From: Bacillus sp. (in: firmicutes)
Lineage (GTDB): Bacteria; Bacillota; Bacilli; Bacillales; JACDOC01
Assembly (NCBI GenBank): GCA_017656295.1
Contig: JACDOC010000012.1
Span: 1-64,000 of the forward strand
Direction: 5' to 3'
DNA length: 64,000 bases
Part shown: one piece after another, positions 1-9,536 of the stretch
Position numbering within the stretch: the stretch's first letter is position 1
How the letters are laid out: each line of letters opens with the position of its first letter
The notes under the pieces: generated by a model
What the model was told of the DNA's origin: nothing
The model's input: only the letters and a program-made list of their open reading frames with translations
Database searches by the model: none
Program-made: the position numbers and the translations under genes

Positions 1-50
1 CCCACCCGCGAGATGTGAAAGCCAACCTGCGTTAATTTAAATCGATCTTG

Positions 51-366
51 CGGGAAGTGCAAGCCAAGTAGCGAGAAGTACAAGCCAAGTAGCGTGAAGT
101 GCAAGCCAAGAAGCGAGAAGTGCAAGCCAAGTAGCGGGAAGTGCAAGCCAAGAAGCGAGAAGTGCAAGCCAAGTAGCGAGAAGTGCAAGCCAAGAAGCGA
201 GAAGTGCAAGCCAAGTAGCGAGAAGTGCAAGCCAAGAAGTGGGAAGTGCAAGCCGAGTGCCGGAAAGTGCAAGCCAAGAAGCGAGAAGTGCAAGCCGAGT
301 GGCGGGAAGTGCAAGCCAAGTAGCGAGAAGTACAAGCCAAGTGACGTAAAATACAAGCCAATGTCA
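51..366. repeat. Tandem array, 21-bp unit, about 15 copies
   Basis: About fifteen head-to-tail copies of a 21-bp unit with core GAAGTGCAAGCCAAG followed by a slightly variable AGCGA-type segment. In copies 3-12 the variable base alternates (AAGAAG versus AAGTAG), giving a 42-bp higher-order repeat. Because 21 is divisible by three, reading frames stay open on both strands; they encode monotonous seven-residue repeats, lack a convincing ribosome binding site and are not called as genes. A degenerate copy around 8-27 suggests that the array once extended to or past the left edge. Confidence 0.95.
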
Positions 367-509
367 AAAAGTGAATGCCTTTCCTCTTTTTAATCAGTAG
401 TGTGATTACATATTTGTAAAAAAATGAAATTCATATAGCGCCTAGAGGTCGGTCATTGGTACGATAGTCTTAAAAGTTCTCAATTTTTTTAAAAAGGGAG
501 GGGCTTGCC

Positions 510-1202
510 ATGGAGCTTTTTGAATGGATGAGGATTTTGCATATTATGGGCGGATTTACAGCATTATTGACGTTTTGGATTCCGGTCGTGACAAAAAAAG
601 GGGGAACACTTCACGTTCGTTCCGGATGGGTTTACGTCATTGGAATGGTGATTGTGGCGATAACAGCGGTGTACATGGCAATCTATCGAATTATTGATCC
701 AACTACTTCACCTGTGTTGGTCTCGTTTTCGTTATTTTTGCTGTATATATCCATTTTAAGCTCATCCACCGCTTATTATGGAATTCGTGTGTTACGATTT
801 AAAACAAGAAAAGAACGGCATACACATGTGGGGGATTTAGGGTTCCCGATGTTATTGTTGATATCTTCGAGTGGAATGAGTATTTATGGGTATATAAAAG
901 ATTTTCCGTTGCTTACCTGGTTTCCGCTATTAGGGGTGTTTCTTAGTACTGTACAGTTACGTTATTGGCTCCATAAGCCAAAGCGAAAAATGCATTGGTG
1001 GTTTGAACACTTCAGTGGGATGTTAGGCTGTTCCATTGCGACCAATACCGCTTTCACGGTGTTTGGTGCACCGAGATTATTAAATATCGAATCAGTCAGC
1101 TTGCTATTATGGTTCTTACCGACCATCGTATTAACACCGATCATTGTCGGTCTTTCTGTTTATTATGATCGGAAATTTAGCAAAAGGAAAGTAGCGGGGT
1201 AA
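510..1202 (+). CDS. DUF2306-like multi-pass membrane protein
   Basis: A 230-residue, very hydrophobic protein with about seven predicted membrane spans. The N-terminal segment LHIMGGFTALLTFW has the His/Gly-rich first-helix pattern of the DUF2306 group, and more histidines follow (LHVRSGW, RHTHVGD, MHWWFEHFSG), a pattern that could suit haem or quinone binding, although no function is established. A strong AGGGAGGGG sits just before the ATG. It stands alone, after the 21-bp array and before dsdA. Family assignment is from sequence pattern only. Confidence 0.7.
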   Translation: MELFEWMRILHIMGGFTALLTFWIPVVTKKGGTLHVRSGWVYVIGMVIVAITAVYMAIYRIIDPTTSPVLVSFSLFLLYISILSSSTAYYGIRVLRFKTRKERHTHVGDLGFPMLLLISSSGMSIYGYIKDFPLLTWFPLLGVFLSTVQLRYWLHKPKRKMHWWFEHFSGMLGCSIATNTAFTVFGAPRLLNIESVSLLLWFLPTIVLTPIIVGLSVYYDRKFSKRKVAG

Positions 1203-1518
1203 TCGATTCGTGGAAAAAGAACTTTTTTAGGTAAGACATCGCTTCTGTTTATCAGCAGCTTTTTTGCTGTCTTCTTTCACCTTCTAACTCGTTTTAGGGT
1301 TCCTTCTCACCATGTTTTACACGCCTCGTGTTGAAAGGGAACAAAATTCACACTTATCTACTAAGCTACAGCATGCCACTGTTCATTGCTTTGTTATCTA
1401 GGGGAATTGCGTTTGTTGGGACAAAGTACTTGATCAAAAAATATCATCATTAAAGTCAGCCCATAAAAGTATAAAAGGTGCAGGACCATTAATTTTTTCG
1501 ATTCTAAGAGGTGAAACT
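1203..1518. other. Intergenic stretch without a clear gene
   Basis: No supported coding region. A weak stem (CAGCAG, T-rich loop, TTGCTG near 1252-1270) could terminate the upstream gene. The region otherwise serves as leader for dsdA, which has GAGGTG before its ATG. Confidence 0.5.
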
Positions 1519-2889
1519 ATGAACAATCCGGTTATTAAAGGTAAAATGCTCTCTCAATGGCTAGAGGAATACCCTTTACTTAAAAACATGATCCAAACGG
1601 AGGAAGTGTTTTGGACAAATCCGAAGTACGCCCCTCTGGAAGAAGCGATGAAACGAATCAGCCTAACGGAAAAAGACGTGCTGGATGCGGCGAAAAGGTT
1701 GGAACGATTTGCTCCTTATATCACGAAAGTGTATCCGGAAACAGCAAAAAATCACGGGATCATTGAGTCCCCGCTCGTTCCTATTCGAAATATGAAACGG
1801 GAATTAGAGCAGCTGTACCGTCAGGAAATTTTGGGGGAGATGTTACTAAAATGCGATAGCCATCTCGCCATTTCTGGTTCCATTAAGGCAAGAGGCGGAA
1901 TTTACGAAGTGTTAAAACATGCGGAAGCGTTGGCCATGCAACATGGGTTGCTTTCGGAAGAGGATGACTATTCCATCATCGATAGTGAACGATTTAAACA
2001 AGTTTATTCGCAATATGCGATAGTTGTTGGGTCAACGGGGAACCTTGGGCTAAGCATCGGCATCATGAGTGCCCAATTAGGGTTTCAAGTGTTTGTACAT
2101 ATGTCGGCGGATGCGAAACAGTGGAAAAAGGACTTGTTAAGGGAAAAAGGGGTCACCGTGATTGAAAACAGTTCCGATTACAGCCGAGCGGTAGAAGAAG
2201 GACGAAAGCAAGCGGAAAAAGATCCAAAGATGTACTTTATTGATGATGAAAACTCGAAACACTTGTTTCTTGGCTATGCAGTGGCCGCGTACCGTTTGAA
2301 GAAGCAACTTGATGACATGAAGATCGTCATTGATGAAGAACATCCTCTCTTTGTGTACCTTCCGTGTGGAGTGGGCGGTGGTCCTGGTGGAGTAACATTC
2401 GGTTTAAAACTACTATTTGGGGACCATGTACATTGCTTTTTTGTCGAACCGACCCACTCACCATGTATGCTGCTTGGATTAATGACTGGTTTACACGATC
2501 GAGTGGCCGTTCAAGATTTTGGCATTGATAATCGAACCGAAGCAGACGGATTAGCTGTCGGCCGGCCATCCGGTTTTGTCGGAAAAACGCTTGAACAACT
2601 AATAAGCGGTGTCTACACAGTGTCTGATAAGCAGTTATACGCCTTACTTACAAAAATGAAGGAGACGGAGAATATCTTACTTGAACCGTCTGCTTTAGCC
2701 GGAGTTATTGGTCCAACGAACCTATTTCGCTTTGAAAGCGGCCAACAATTCGTCTTAAAAAATGGCCTTCAAGATAAAATGAAACAGGCGACTCACATCG
2801 CTTGGGCAACCGGTGGAAGCATGGTACCGAAAGAAGTGATGATAGAGTACGTACAAAAGGGGAAGGAAATTCTTAAAAATAATTTCTAA
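1519..2889 (+). CDS. dsdA: D-serine ammonia-lyase
   Basis: A 456-residue pyridoxal-phosphate enzyme that deaminates D-serine to pyruvate and ammonia. The signature [18 protein letters not shown] places the PLP lysine at about residue 123; the glycine-rich phosphate-binding loop [11 protein letters not shown] is near 285; and [10 protein letters not shown] near 174 is typical of the fold-type II family. Length matches bacterial DsdA (about 440-450 aa). GAGGTG precedes the ATG. No dsdX transporter or dsdC regulator is adjacent, so it is likely a detoxification or scavenging gene transcribed alone. Confidence 0.95.
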   Translation: MNNPVIKGKMLSQWLEEYPLLKNMIQTEEVFWTNPKYAPLEEAMKRISLTEKDVLDAAKRLERFAPYITKVYPETAKNHGIIESPLVPIRNMKRELEQLYRQEILGEMLLKCDSHLAISGSIKARGGIYEVLKHAEALAMQHGLLSEEDDYSIIDSERFKQVYSQYAIVVGSTGNLGLSIGIMSAQLGFQVFVHMSADAKQWKKDLLREKGVTVIENSSDYSRAVEEGRKQAEKDPKMYFIDDENSKHLFLGYAVAAYRLKKQLDDMKIVIDEEHPLFVYLPCGVGGGPGGVTFGLKLLFGDHVHCFFVEPTHSPCMLLGLMTGLHDRVAVQDFGIDNRTEADGLAVGRPSGFVGKTLEQLISGVYTVSDKQLYALLTKMKETENILLEPSALAGVIGPTNLFRFESGQQFVLKNGLQDKMKQATHIAWATGGSMVPKEVMIEYVQKGKEILKNNF

Positions 2890-2893
2890 TAGT

Positions 2894-3039
2894 CCTATTC
2901 CCATGAAAAAATTAGGTTTTTTCTCGTAAACGTGGGTTTTTTCCCATAAGATTTAGATTTTTTCCCATAAAAGTTCAATTTTTTCTCATAAATTTTGGAT
3001 TTTTTCTCATAATTAATGTGTTTTGCTCTTATTCATTGA
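2894..3039. repeat. Tandem array, 21-bp period, about 7 units
   Basis: Degenerate units with core TTTTTTCYCATAA begin at about 2894, 2915, 2935, 2956, 2977, 2998 and 3019, so spacing is 20-21 bp throughout. About 13 positions are conserved and 7-8 drift freely. It lies between dsdA and the GNAT gene, both on the plus strand. The sequence is unrelated to the array at 51-366 although the period is the same. The T-runs may also help end dsdA transcription. Confidence 0.85.
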
Positions 3040-3168
3040 ATTATTCCCTTAAGTATTTGCTTTATAGGATCATCGTAAAAAAATATATTGCCATAAAATT
3101 GATGAAATGGTATTGTTTTATAAATAAAATTTTGAATAAACAGATAAATGAAAATAGGGGGGAGAAGG

Positions 3169-3954
3169 ATGATTCGAAAGTTGACTTCGAAAGATCACGA
3201 AGCGGTGTTTGTTTTTTTAAAAGAAGAATCTTCGATGAACCTATTTATCATAGGAGATATCGAACAGTTTGGCTATGACCCAGATTTTCAAGAACTATGG
3301 GGAGACTTCGATGAACACGGGGAATTAAAAGCGGTATTATTACGTTTCTATAATTCTTTTATTCCCTATGCGAAAGCTTCTTATGATGTGGAAGGTTTTG
3401 CTGAGATTATACGTTCGTATTCCGGTGACTTTCAGCTATCAGGTAAATCGGATGTGGTAGAGCAATTTGAACGGTTAACTGACATTCCGCTAGGGAAAAA
3501 ACGTGTCATGTATTTTGCCGAATGTAAGTCGACCGAGCATGTACAAAAAGAACTACCTTATGATATTCGTTTAGCAACGATTGATGATGTCGATCGTATC
3601 ATGGACCTACGAAGCCGCATTGACGAGTTTCAAATCACTCCTAGCTCACGGGACATGCTTATAAAATCTATTGAAACTAACACCGGTCGAACGTATGTGA
3701 TCGAAGAGGATGGGAAAATTGTTTCCTCTGCGTCCACAGCTGCGGAAAACTCCTTCTCAGCCATGATCGTTGCCGTGTGCACCGATAAAGAATATCGCCA
3801 AAAAGGATACGCGAGCGCCATCCTGCAGCGTATCATGTCTGATCTCATTCAAGAAGGAAAATATTTATGCTTATTTTATGATAATCCAGATGCCGGTAAA
3901 ATATATAAGCGACTTGGTTTTCAAGATATCGGCACGTGGACAATGTATCGATAA
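3169..3954 (+). CDS. GNAT-family N-acetyltransferase
   Basis: A 261-residue protein whose C-terminal half carries the GNAT acetyl-CoA loop: AVCTDKEYRQKGYASAIL around residue 205 matches the V-x-x-x-x-RxxGxA pattern, and LFYDNPDAGKIYKRLGF near 240 is the usual C-terminal motif. The N-terminal half is a second, degenerate GNAT-like lobe. The frame is open from an ATG at 3148, but a GGGGGGAGAAGG ribosome binding site lies between that codon and 3169, so 3169 is taken as the start. The acceptor substrate is unknown. Confidence 0.85.
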   Translation: MIRKLTSKDHEAVFVFLKEESSMNLFIIGDIEQFGYDPDFQELWGDFDEHGELKAVLLRFYNSFIPYAKASYDVEGFAEIIRSYSGDFQLSGKSDVVEQFERLTDIPLGKKRVMYFAECKSTEHVQKELPYDIRLATIDDVDRIMDLRSRIDEFQITPSSRDMLIKSIETNTGRTYVIEEDGKIVSSASTAAENSFSAMIVAVCTDKEYRQKGYASAILQRIMSDLIQEGKYLCLFYDNPDAGKIYKRLGFQDIGTWTMYR

Positions 3955-3986
3955 CGAGTGGGCCATTAGCGGCTCGCTTTTTTTAT
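3955..3986 (+). terminator. Probable weak terminator after the GNAT gene
   Basis: An imperfect stem (CGAG...CTCG around 3955-3976) is followed by a run of seven T. It directly follows the stop codon of the GNAT gene. Confidence 0.45.
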
Positions 3987-4020
3987 CTAGATGAGGTATT
4001 AGTACTAAAGAAATTCGTAG

Positions 4021-4118
4021 TTGGCACATAAAAGTTCTTTATAAGCACATAGAATCTCGCATTTGGCACATAGTCTATACAAAAAGGTACATAGAAACTA
4101 AATATTGGCGCATCCATA
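4021..4118. repeat. Tandem array, exact 21-bp period, 5 units
   Basis: Units begin at 4021, 4042, 4063, 4084 and 4105, exactly 21 bp apart. The first ten bases are conserved (TTGGCACATA and close variants) while the next eleven are almost free. A faint extra unit may lie at 4000. It sits between two plus-strand genes. No spacer-like uniqueness, leader or cas gene supports a CRISPR reading. Confidence 0.85.
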
Positions 4119-4210
4119 AATATGCTGAGCATCAATCCGGCAATCACAGCATTGAAGATGGTACAATGAAAGAAAATTTTAGCTTATCGCTATAAGGAGG
4201 TTTCAATCCC

Positions 4211-4975
4211 ATGGCTCCATCTTTGTTTGTAGCTCACGGCTCGCCGATGATTGCGATACAAGATAATGAGTATACAAAATTTTTACAAAACATAGGTAAA
4301 CAGATTCAGCCAAAAGCCATTGTGATTTTCACGGCCCATTGGGAACGTGAGGTATTGACGATTTCCTCTATTGAGGGAGAATACGAAACGATCCATGATT
4401 TTTATGGATTTCCTGAAGAGTTATTCCAAGTACAATATCCGGCCAAAGGGTCAAAAGAAGTGGCAGCCCTTGTCCAACAACGATTAGAAGAACATGGAAT
4501 TTCTACAACAATCGATACGAAGCGCGGACTCGATCACGGTTCATGGAGCGTATTAAAGCATTTGTATCCGGATGCCAATATTCCGGTTGTGCAAATATCC
4601 GTTCATCCGTTTTTACCACCTAAAGAGCAATATCGGATTGGCGAAGCTTTACGCGGACTAGGAGAGGAAGATATTTTAATTGTTGGAAGCGGAGCCACCG
4701 TTCATAACTTAAGATTGCTAAAATGGGGCCAACAAACACCAGAGCCATGGGCAGTGGAATTTGATGACTGGCTCATTGAGCATGTTCAAAAGAAAGATCT
4801 CGCCGCACTTTTCCGTTATGAAGAGCTCGCCCCACATGCGTCAATGGCAATCCCTCGTCCCGAACATTTTGTTCCATTATTTATCGCGATGGGAAGCGGA
4901 ACGATGGACAAGCCTCAATTATTGTTTCGAGCATACGAATACGGAACATTGAGTTACGTGTGTTTTCAATTTTAA
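4211..4975 (+). CDS. LigB/DODA-type extradiol ring-cleavage dioxygenase
   Basis: A 254-residue class III extradiol dioxygenase-like protein. The metal-site region is visible as LFVAHGSPM near residue 5 and FTAHWE near 41; LDHGSWSVLKHLYPDANIP near 103 and VGSGATVHNLR near 158 complete the family pattern (YgiD/4,5-DOPA dioxygenase-like). Such enzymes open catechol rings using non-haem Fe(II) or Zn(II). AAGGAGG precedes the ATG. It is followed after only 33 bp by ribD and probably co-transcribed with it. The natural substrate cannot be stated. Confidence 0.85.
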   Translation: MAPSLFVAHGSPMIAIQDNEYTKFLQNIGKQIQPKAIVIFTAHWEREVLTISSIEGEYETIHDFYGFPEELFQVQYPAKGSKEVAALVQQRLEEHGISTTIDTKRGLDHGSWSVLKHLYPDANIPVVQISVHPFLPPKEQYRIGEALRGLGEEDILIVGSGATVHNLRLLKWGQQTPEPWAVEFDDWLIEHVQKKDLAALFRYEELAPHASMAIPRPEHFVPLFIAMGSGTMDKPQLLFRAYEYGTLSYVCFQF

Positions 4976-5008
4976 ACCTAACTGGATACGAAGGAGGCGC
5001 ACTCATCA

Positions 5009-6121
5009 GTGGCAAATCATGAATTTTACATGCAGTTAGCCATTCAAAATGCAAAAGCAATGAAAGGGCAAACCGATCCGAATCCACTGGTTGGAGCGGT
5101 AATCGTCAATGACAATCGCATCGTTGGAATTGGGGCTCACTTAAAGGCAGGAGAACCGCATGCGGAAATTCATGCGCTTAATATGGCCGGGAACCTTGCA
5201 AAAGGGAGCACGATGTATGTGACATTAGAACCTTGTTCACATTACGGTCGAACAGGTCCTTGTGCGGAAGCGGTGGTCCGTGCTGGTGTAAAACAAGTTG
5301 TTATCGCCACCCTTGACCCGAATCCGCTTGTCTCTGGGCGCGGAGTACGTATGTTAGAAGAAGCGGGTGTGGAGGTTATTGTTGGGGTGTGTGAAGAAGA
5401 AGCGAAAAGAATGAATGAAGTATTTAATAAGTACATCACTACAAAGCTTCCGTTTGTCACCCTTAAATCAGCGATGACGCTTGATGGAAAAATCGCCACC
5501 TATACTGCTGACAGTAAATGGATTACGTCAGAAAAAGCGCGAGAAGATGTGCACCAACTTCGTCATGAACATCGGGCGATTTTAGTGGGGGTAAATACGG
5601 TTTTAAAAGATAATCCACAGCTCACAACCCGCATTCCTCATGGACGAAATCCGCTACGCGTCATTCTGGATTCGACGTTAAAAATTCCGCTCGATGCCCG
5701 TGTGGTAGCTAATAACGAAGCGGAGACGTGGATTTTTACAAGCGAAGCGTATGATAAAAAGAAAAAAGAAGCACTTGAGGACCAAGGAATTCGAGTATTG
5801 GTAACGAGTCATCCGTCCCGGGTCGATGTGAAAGAAGTGGTGCGCATACTTGGAGAAGAGCAAATTTCCTCTGTTCTTGTCGAAGGAGGCGGCGAGGTGA
5901 ACGCCTCGTTTTTGAACAACGGTCTTGTCGATAAAGTGGTCGTTTACGTGGCTCCGAAATTGATTGGCGGGCGCATGGCTCCAACCTTTTTCGAAGGAGA
6001 AGGAAAAGCGTTGATGAAAGAAGCCATTGAATTGACAAGCTTTACGGTAACACCAGTGGGACCGGATATAAAACTCGAAGGTTATCCTGTCTATAAAAAA
6101 GAAGAAAAATGGAATGACTAA
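5009..6121 (+). CDS. ribD: Riboflavin biosynthesis deaminase/reductase RibD
   Basis: A 370-residue bifunctional enzyme for two steps after GTP cyclohydrolase II: deamination of the pyrimidine and NADPH-dependent reduction of the ribose side chain. The N-terminal deaminase has the zinc motif HAE at 51-53 and PCSHYGRTGPC at 75-85. The reductase domain starts near 150 (LPFVTLKSAMTLDGKIAT). It starts at GTG behind AAGGAGGCG. Unlike the usual ribDEABH operon, no other rib gene follows and no FMN-riboswitch-like leader is visible; it seems co-transcribed with the LigB-type gene. Confidence 0.95.
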   Translation: MANHEFYMQLAIQNAKAMKGQTDPNPLVGAVIVNDNRIVGIGAHLKAGEPHAEIHALNMAGNLAKGSTMYVTLEPCSHYGRTGPCAEAVVRAGVKQVVIATLDPNPLVSGRGVRMLEEAGVEVIVGVCEEEAKRMNEVFNKYITTKLPFVTLKSAMTLDGKIATYTADSKWITSEKAREDVHQLRHEHRAILVGVNTVLKDNPQLTTRIPHGRNPLRVILDSTLKIPLDARVVANNEAETWIFTSEAYDKKKKEALEDQGIRVLVTSHPSRVDVKEVVRILGEEQISSVLVEGGGEVNASFLNNGLVDKVVVYVAPKLIGGRMAPTFFEGEGKALMKEAIELTSFTVTPVGPDIKLEGYPVYKKEEKWND

Positions 6122-6179
6122 GAAGGGCAGCATGGCGTTGTCCTTCTTTTTTTCAATGTCATTGTTGATTAGTTATTCA

Positions 6180-6320
6180 CACGGCGGCGACTCTAGCGGG
6201 AACAAGAAGCCGCAAGACCGTTACTTGAGCGTAGCGAGGGAAGCGGCTTGCCCTAAAAAAGCGTCCGCCTGCAGAGAAATGTATAAATATCAACAGTATC
6301 GTTCAACAGACACCCATGCC
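6180..6320. repeat. Decayed interspersed repeat of Bacillaceae type
   Basis: The block has an inverted pair AAGCCGC (6207) / GCGGCTT (6243) and then AAAAAAGCGTCCGCCTGCAG with a diverged ATCAACAG-like tail. This resembles a dispersed non-coding repeat that I recall from many Bacillus-group genomes; the identification is from memory. Its GC content differs sharply from the flanks. An open frame through it (6114-6347) overlaps the ribD end and looks like translated repeat, so it is not called as a gene. Confidence 0.5.
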
Positions 6321-6413
6321 AATAAAAATTGTCACATGGATGAATAAAATACAGCAAAAGTGATCCACAGTTATTTCAGGGTAGAGCATTTTTAAAAGGA
6401 AAGGAAAGGAAAT

Positions 6414-6542
6414 GTGGAAACAATTAAATTAGGTGTGAAACGTTACGATATAGATATCGTGTTGGAAGCGAAATTAAAAGAACTGAGCGTCCCTGTGCAT
6501 CATGGCCCCATTTTACGAACAGCTGTAAATAATATTATTTGA
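6414..6542 (+). CDS. Possible 42-residue hypothetical protein
   Basis: A GTG-initiated frame behind a purine-rich GGAAAGGAAA stretch encodes 42 residues beginning with VETIKLGVKRYDID and ending TAVNNII. It is polar and amphipathic, with no signal peptide or known motif. It could be a genuine small protein or the remnant of a larger gene cut by the adjacent repeat. Support is limited to the start signal and the codon composition, so confidence is low. Confidence 0.3.
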   Translation: METIKLGVKRYDIDIVLEAKLKELSVPVHHGPILRTAVNNII

Positions 6543-6614
6543 AAAAAATGAAAATTTTGTCATAAAATTTAAATCCTATGATAAAATGGGGAGGTGGAAA
6601 AAGGAGGGGATAAA

Positions 6615-7883
6615 GTGTCAATTTGGGAAAATCCAACATATGTTCAACTGTTTTCTGCTCGCTTATTATCCAACGCTGGGGATAGTTTGTATGCGATTGC
6701 GACGATGTGGCTCGTTCACCAGCTTGGGGGCTCGACGTTTTACACGGGACTTGCAGGATTTCTAGTCTTAATTCCGAATGCGTTGCAAATGTTTTTTGGA
6801 CCAATTGTAGAGCGTTTGCCCATAAAAAAGACGTTTGTTTTGACTCAATTGGCTCAAGCAATCGTTGTTTTGTTTATTCCGATTGTGGCTCATTTCAATT
6901 GGCTAACTGTTGAGTTTCTTTTAGTTATCATGCCTTTACTAGCGCTCATGAACCAACTTGTCTTTCCGATGGAGTCCGCCCTTTTACCAGTGATTTTAGA
7001 AAAAGAACAATTAGTCAAAGGAAATATCGCATTTTCTTTTGCTTTTCACGGAATGGAACTCGTTTTTACGACAATAGCAGGCTTGCTTATTGCGACATTT
7101 GGGGCCACGACGATTTTATTGGCTGATACCGTCATCTTTTTAGCCGCTATGCTTATTTTCTCGATGTTAAAATTGCCGATTGAACGTCTTAATATGGAAA
7201 AACAAGAATCATCCTTTGGCGAGTATGGAAAACAATTAAAAGAAGGGTTACATATTGTATTTCGCTCGTTATTTTTTGTAGCTGCCCTAGGCGGATTAAT
7301 TGCCAACTTTGCTTTTGGAATGGTGAATGGAGTATTGCCGGATTACGCCGATCATCGTGGGGGCGCGTCTGTCTATGGATTTTATTTAGCGGCCCTTTCA
7401 TTTGGAATCTTGATAGGGACGTTATTTGCCTCAACGATTGAACGTTTCCCACTTGGTAAAGTGGCTGTGTTCTCCTATGCTGGCTCCGCGGCTCTTTGGG
7501 CAAGTGCCATTTACGTACCAAATACATATGCAAGTCTTATTTTACTCGCCTTATCTTTACTGCCAATCGGTGCGACCAATGTCGTCATGGCGGCTGTCGT
7601 TCAATCTGTCGTCCCGACGAAATATTTAGCTCGCGTGTCCACTGTTTTAGGCAGTGTATCTGTTGGAGCGATGCCACTTGGGTCCCTCATTGCTGGGGTG
7701 TTGGCATTAAAAATTGGAAGTACGCATGTGCTCGCTTCCCCAGCATTAGGACTTTTATTCATTGCATTCTTTTGGCTCCTTATTCCAAGGTTATGGAAAT
7801 TACCAAAATCGAGTGAAATTCAACCAGAAGATTTCGGACTTAACATAGAAAACCCTCAATTGGACACCTCCACATCGATTTAA
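6615..7883 (+). CDS. MFS drug-efflux-type transporter
   Basis: A 422-residue protein with about twelve membrane spans in two six-helix halves. The start SIWENPTYVQLFSARLLSNAGDSLY is typical of the EntS/macrolide-efflux branch of the major facilitator superfamily; LPIKKTF near 74 lies in the cytoplasmic loop 2-3. The frame opens at GTG 6594, but AAAAGGAGGGG lies just before GTG 6615, which is taken as the start. It is monocistronic, ending at the hairpin at 7884. The substrate is unknown. Confidence 0.85.
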   Translation: MSIWENPTYVQLFSARLLSNAGDSLYAIATMWLVHQLGGSTFYTGLAGFLVLIPNALQMFFGPIVERLPIKKTFVLTQLAQAIVVLFIPIVAHFNWLTVEFLLVIMPLLALMNQLVFPMESALLPVILEKEQLVKGNIAFSFAFHGMELVFTTIAGLLIATFGATTILLADTVIFLAAMLIFSMLKLPIERLNMEKQESSFGEYGKQLKEGLHIVFRSLFFVAALGGLIANFAFGMVNGVLPDYADHRGGASVYGFYLAALSFGILIGTLFASTIERFPLGKVAVFSYAGSAALWASAIYVPNTYASLILLALSLLPIGATNVVMAAVVQSVVPTKYLARVSTVLGSVSVGAMPLGSLIAGVLALKIGSTHVLASPALGLLFIAFFWLLIPRLWKLPKSSEIQPEDFGLNIENPQLDTSTSI

Positions 7884-7918
7884 ACATCCTTCCCATCGTG
7901 CGGAAGGATGTTATTTTT
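7884..7918 (+). terminator. Rho-independent terminator of the MFS gene
   Basis: A perfect 10-bp stem (ACATCCTTCC at 7884-7893, GGAAGGATGT at 7902-7911) is followed by TATTTTT. Confidence 0.9.
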
Positions 7919-7939
7919 GAATCACCCCCCTCCTTTTAT

Positions 7940-7979
7940 AATAAAAACAACCACTTACCCAACAAGATAAGTGGTTGTT
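7940..7979 (-). terminator. Terminator of the K+/H+ antiporter gene
   Basis: A 12-bp inverted repeat (AACAACCACTTA at 7946-7957, TAAGTGGTTGTT at 7968-7979) is followed on the minus strand by a T-rich run. It lies just past the antiporter stop codon and faces the MFS terminator. Confidence 0.9.
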
Positions 7980-7993
7980 ATCAATCAATTTCG

Positions 7994-9523
7994 TTATACA
8001 GAATTAGATAAATTCTTTCTCTCCTCATCTAATTGACTGTTTTTATTCTTTTCTTGTAAAAGCTGTTTTAATTGATTTTTACTCTTTCTTGAAGTAAGGA
8101 TATAGAGGAAATCTCCTGCATGAATGATGGTGTTTCCAGTAGGTGTAATGAGCTGATCTTCTCGAATAATTGCGTTGACTAAAGAACCGTCTGGAAAAGG
8201 AATATCTTGTAATGATTTGCCTACAATGGCCGAGTCGGTCTCTATCTCGTATTCAATCATTTCTGCATCTGCTTTTCCAAGCGAAATGAGCTCAAGCGAA
8301 TGCATCGGAGTAGTTTTCTGTGGACCCGTTAATCCAAGTTTTTCAGCTAAATAGGTAATAGTTGTTCCTTGAATTAAGCAACTCGTCATCACAACGAAAA
8401 AAACAACATTAAAGATAAGTTGACTGTTTTCAATATGTGCCAACATAGGGAATGTGGCAAGGACAATTGGCACCGCACCTTTTAATCCTGCCCATGAAAG
8501 AAATAATAATTCTTTATTTGTATAATTCATTTTAATCGTAGAAGCAAAAACAGCTATCGGTCTAGCAATAAGCATTAAAATTGCTGAAATTAAGATACCT
8601 TTTGAGAAAATGGTCCACGTAAAGAGCTCGGATGGGAAAACAAGAAGACCTAAAATGACAAACATCAATATTTGCATCATCCATGCAAAGCCCTCTGAAA
8701 ACCGAAAAATCGAATGCCGGTATGCAATTTCTGCGTTTCCAATTATGATAGCTAATACGTACACGGCAAGAAGACCACTTCCGTTCAGAAAAGCCGTGAT
8801 CCCGTATGTGAGTAAAGCAAACGCAATCGCGAAAATGGGATATAGCCCACTTGAATCAAGATTAATGCGATTTAAAGCTGCAACGGCTAATTTACCGAAA
8901 AGAAAACCAACGATAAGAGCAACCCCCATTTGTACAAAGAAAGAACCAACCAACGTTAGTGCATTTGCATCGGGCATCGTAATCAATTCAATCATTGCAA
9001 CTGTCAAAAAGACAGCCATCGGGTCGTTCGAGCCTGATTCTGCTTCTAATGTTCTACCAACGCGTTCATTAATATTTTGTCCCTTTAACACAGCAAACAC
9101 GGCAGCTGCATCTGTAGAACCAACGATTGCACCAAACAGGATTGCTTCTAGCCATCCAAGGTCAAGAATCATCTTTGCTGCAAGTGCGACGATTCCAGAT
9201 GTTAAAATAACCCCAATGGTTGCAAGAGAAAGAGAAGGAAGAATAACAGGGCGAAGCGTACTCCATTTTGTTTGAAGTCCACCCTCAAACAAAATAATAA
9301 TAAGGGCAAAGACCCCTATAAGTTGGGCGGCACTTGCGTTGTCAAAATAAATAATCCCTAATATATCGCTTCCCATAACCATACCGACCACCATGAATAG
9401 AACAAGAGCAGGTACTCCTATACGAGAAGAAAATTTCGTGGTCAAGATACCAGTGATAAATAAAATAGCTGTAAGTAAAACAAATGTATCTGTATGCAAA
9501 ATATCTTCAAACATGGTTGTCAA
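7994..9523 (-). CDS. NhaP2/CvrA-type potassium/proton antiporter
   Basis: A 509-residue CPA1-family antiporter. Residues 1-390 hold about twelve or thirteen membrane spans with the transport-core patterns FEGGLQTKW (about 80), GAIVGSTDAAAVFAVL (about 130) and ESGSNDPMAVFL (about 160), where the acidic residues carry cations. A TrkA-C (RCK_C) regulatory domain follows (about 400-485: SAIVGKSLQDIPFPDGSLVNAIIR), which in Bacillaceae relatives binds nucleotide ligands. The first in-frame codon is TTG; ATG three codons later is equally possible. Confidence 0.88.
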   Translation of the reverse strand: MTTMFEDILHTDTFVLLTAILFITGILTTKFSSRIGVPALVLFMVVGMVMGSDILGIIYFDNASAAQLIGVFALIIILFEGGLQTKWSTLRPVILPSLSLATIGVILTSGIVALAAKMILDLGWLEAILFGAIVGSTDAAAVFAVLKGQNINERVGRTLEAESGSNDPMAVFLTVAMIELITMPDANALTLVGSFFVQMGVALIVGFLFGKLAVAALNRINLDSSGLYPIFAIAFALLTYGITAFLNGSGLLAVYVLAIIIGNAEIAYRHSIFRFSEGFAWMMQILMFVILGLLVFPSELFTWTIFSKGILISAILMLIARPIAVFASTIKMNYTNKELLFLSWAGLKGAVPIVLATFPMLAHIENSQLIFNVVFFVVMTSCLIQGTTITYLAEKLGLTGPQKTTPMHSLELISLGKADAEMIEYEIETDSAIVGKSLQDIPFPDGSLVNAIIREDQLITPTGNTIIHAGDFLYILTSRKSKNQLKQLLQEKNKNSQLDEERKNLSNSV

Positions 9524-9536
9524 CTCACTCTCTTTG

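Noticed and set aside
32-393. Open frames on both strands through the first repeat array
   Set aside because: The 21-bp unit is a multiple of three, so frames stay open automatically. Products are monotonous seven-residue repeats without start signals.
4021-4118. CRISPR-like array
   Set aside because: Units of 21 bp with ten conserved bases are too short, spacers are not distinct, and there is no cas gene or leader. The same applies to the other four arrays.
6114-6347. 77-codon frame overlapping the ribD end
   Set aside because: It runs through a GC-rich interspersed repeat and has no ribosome binding site.
8610-9275. 221-codon plus-strand frame inside the antiporter gene
   Set aside because: It is antisense to well-conserved membrane helices and has no start signal.
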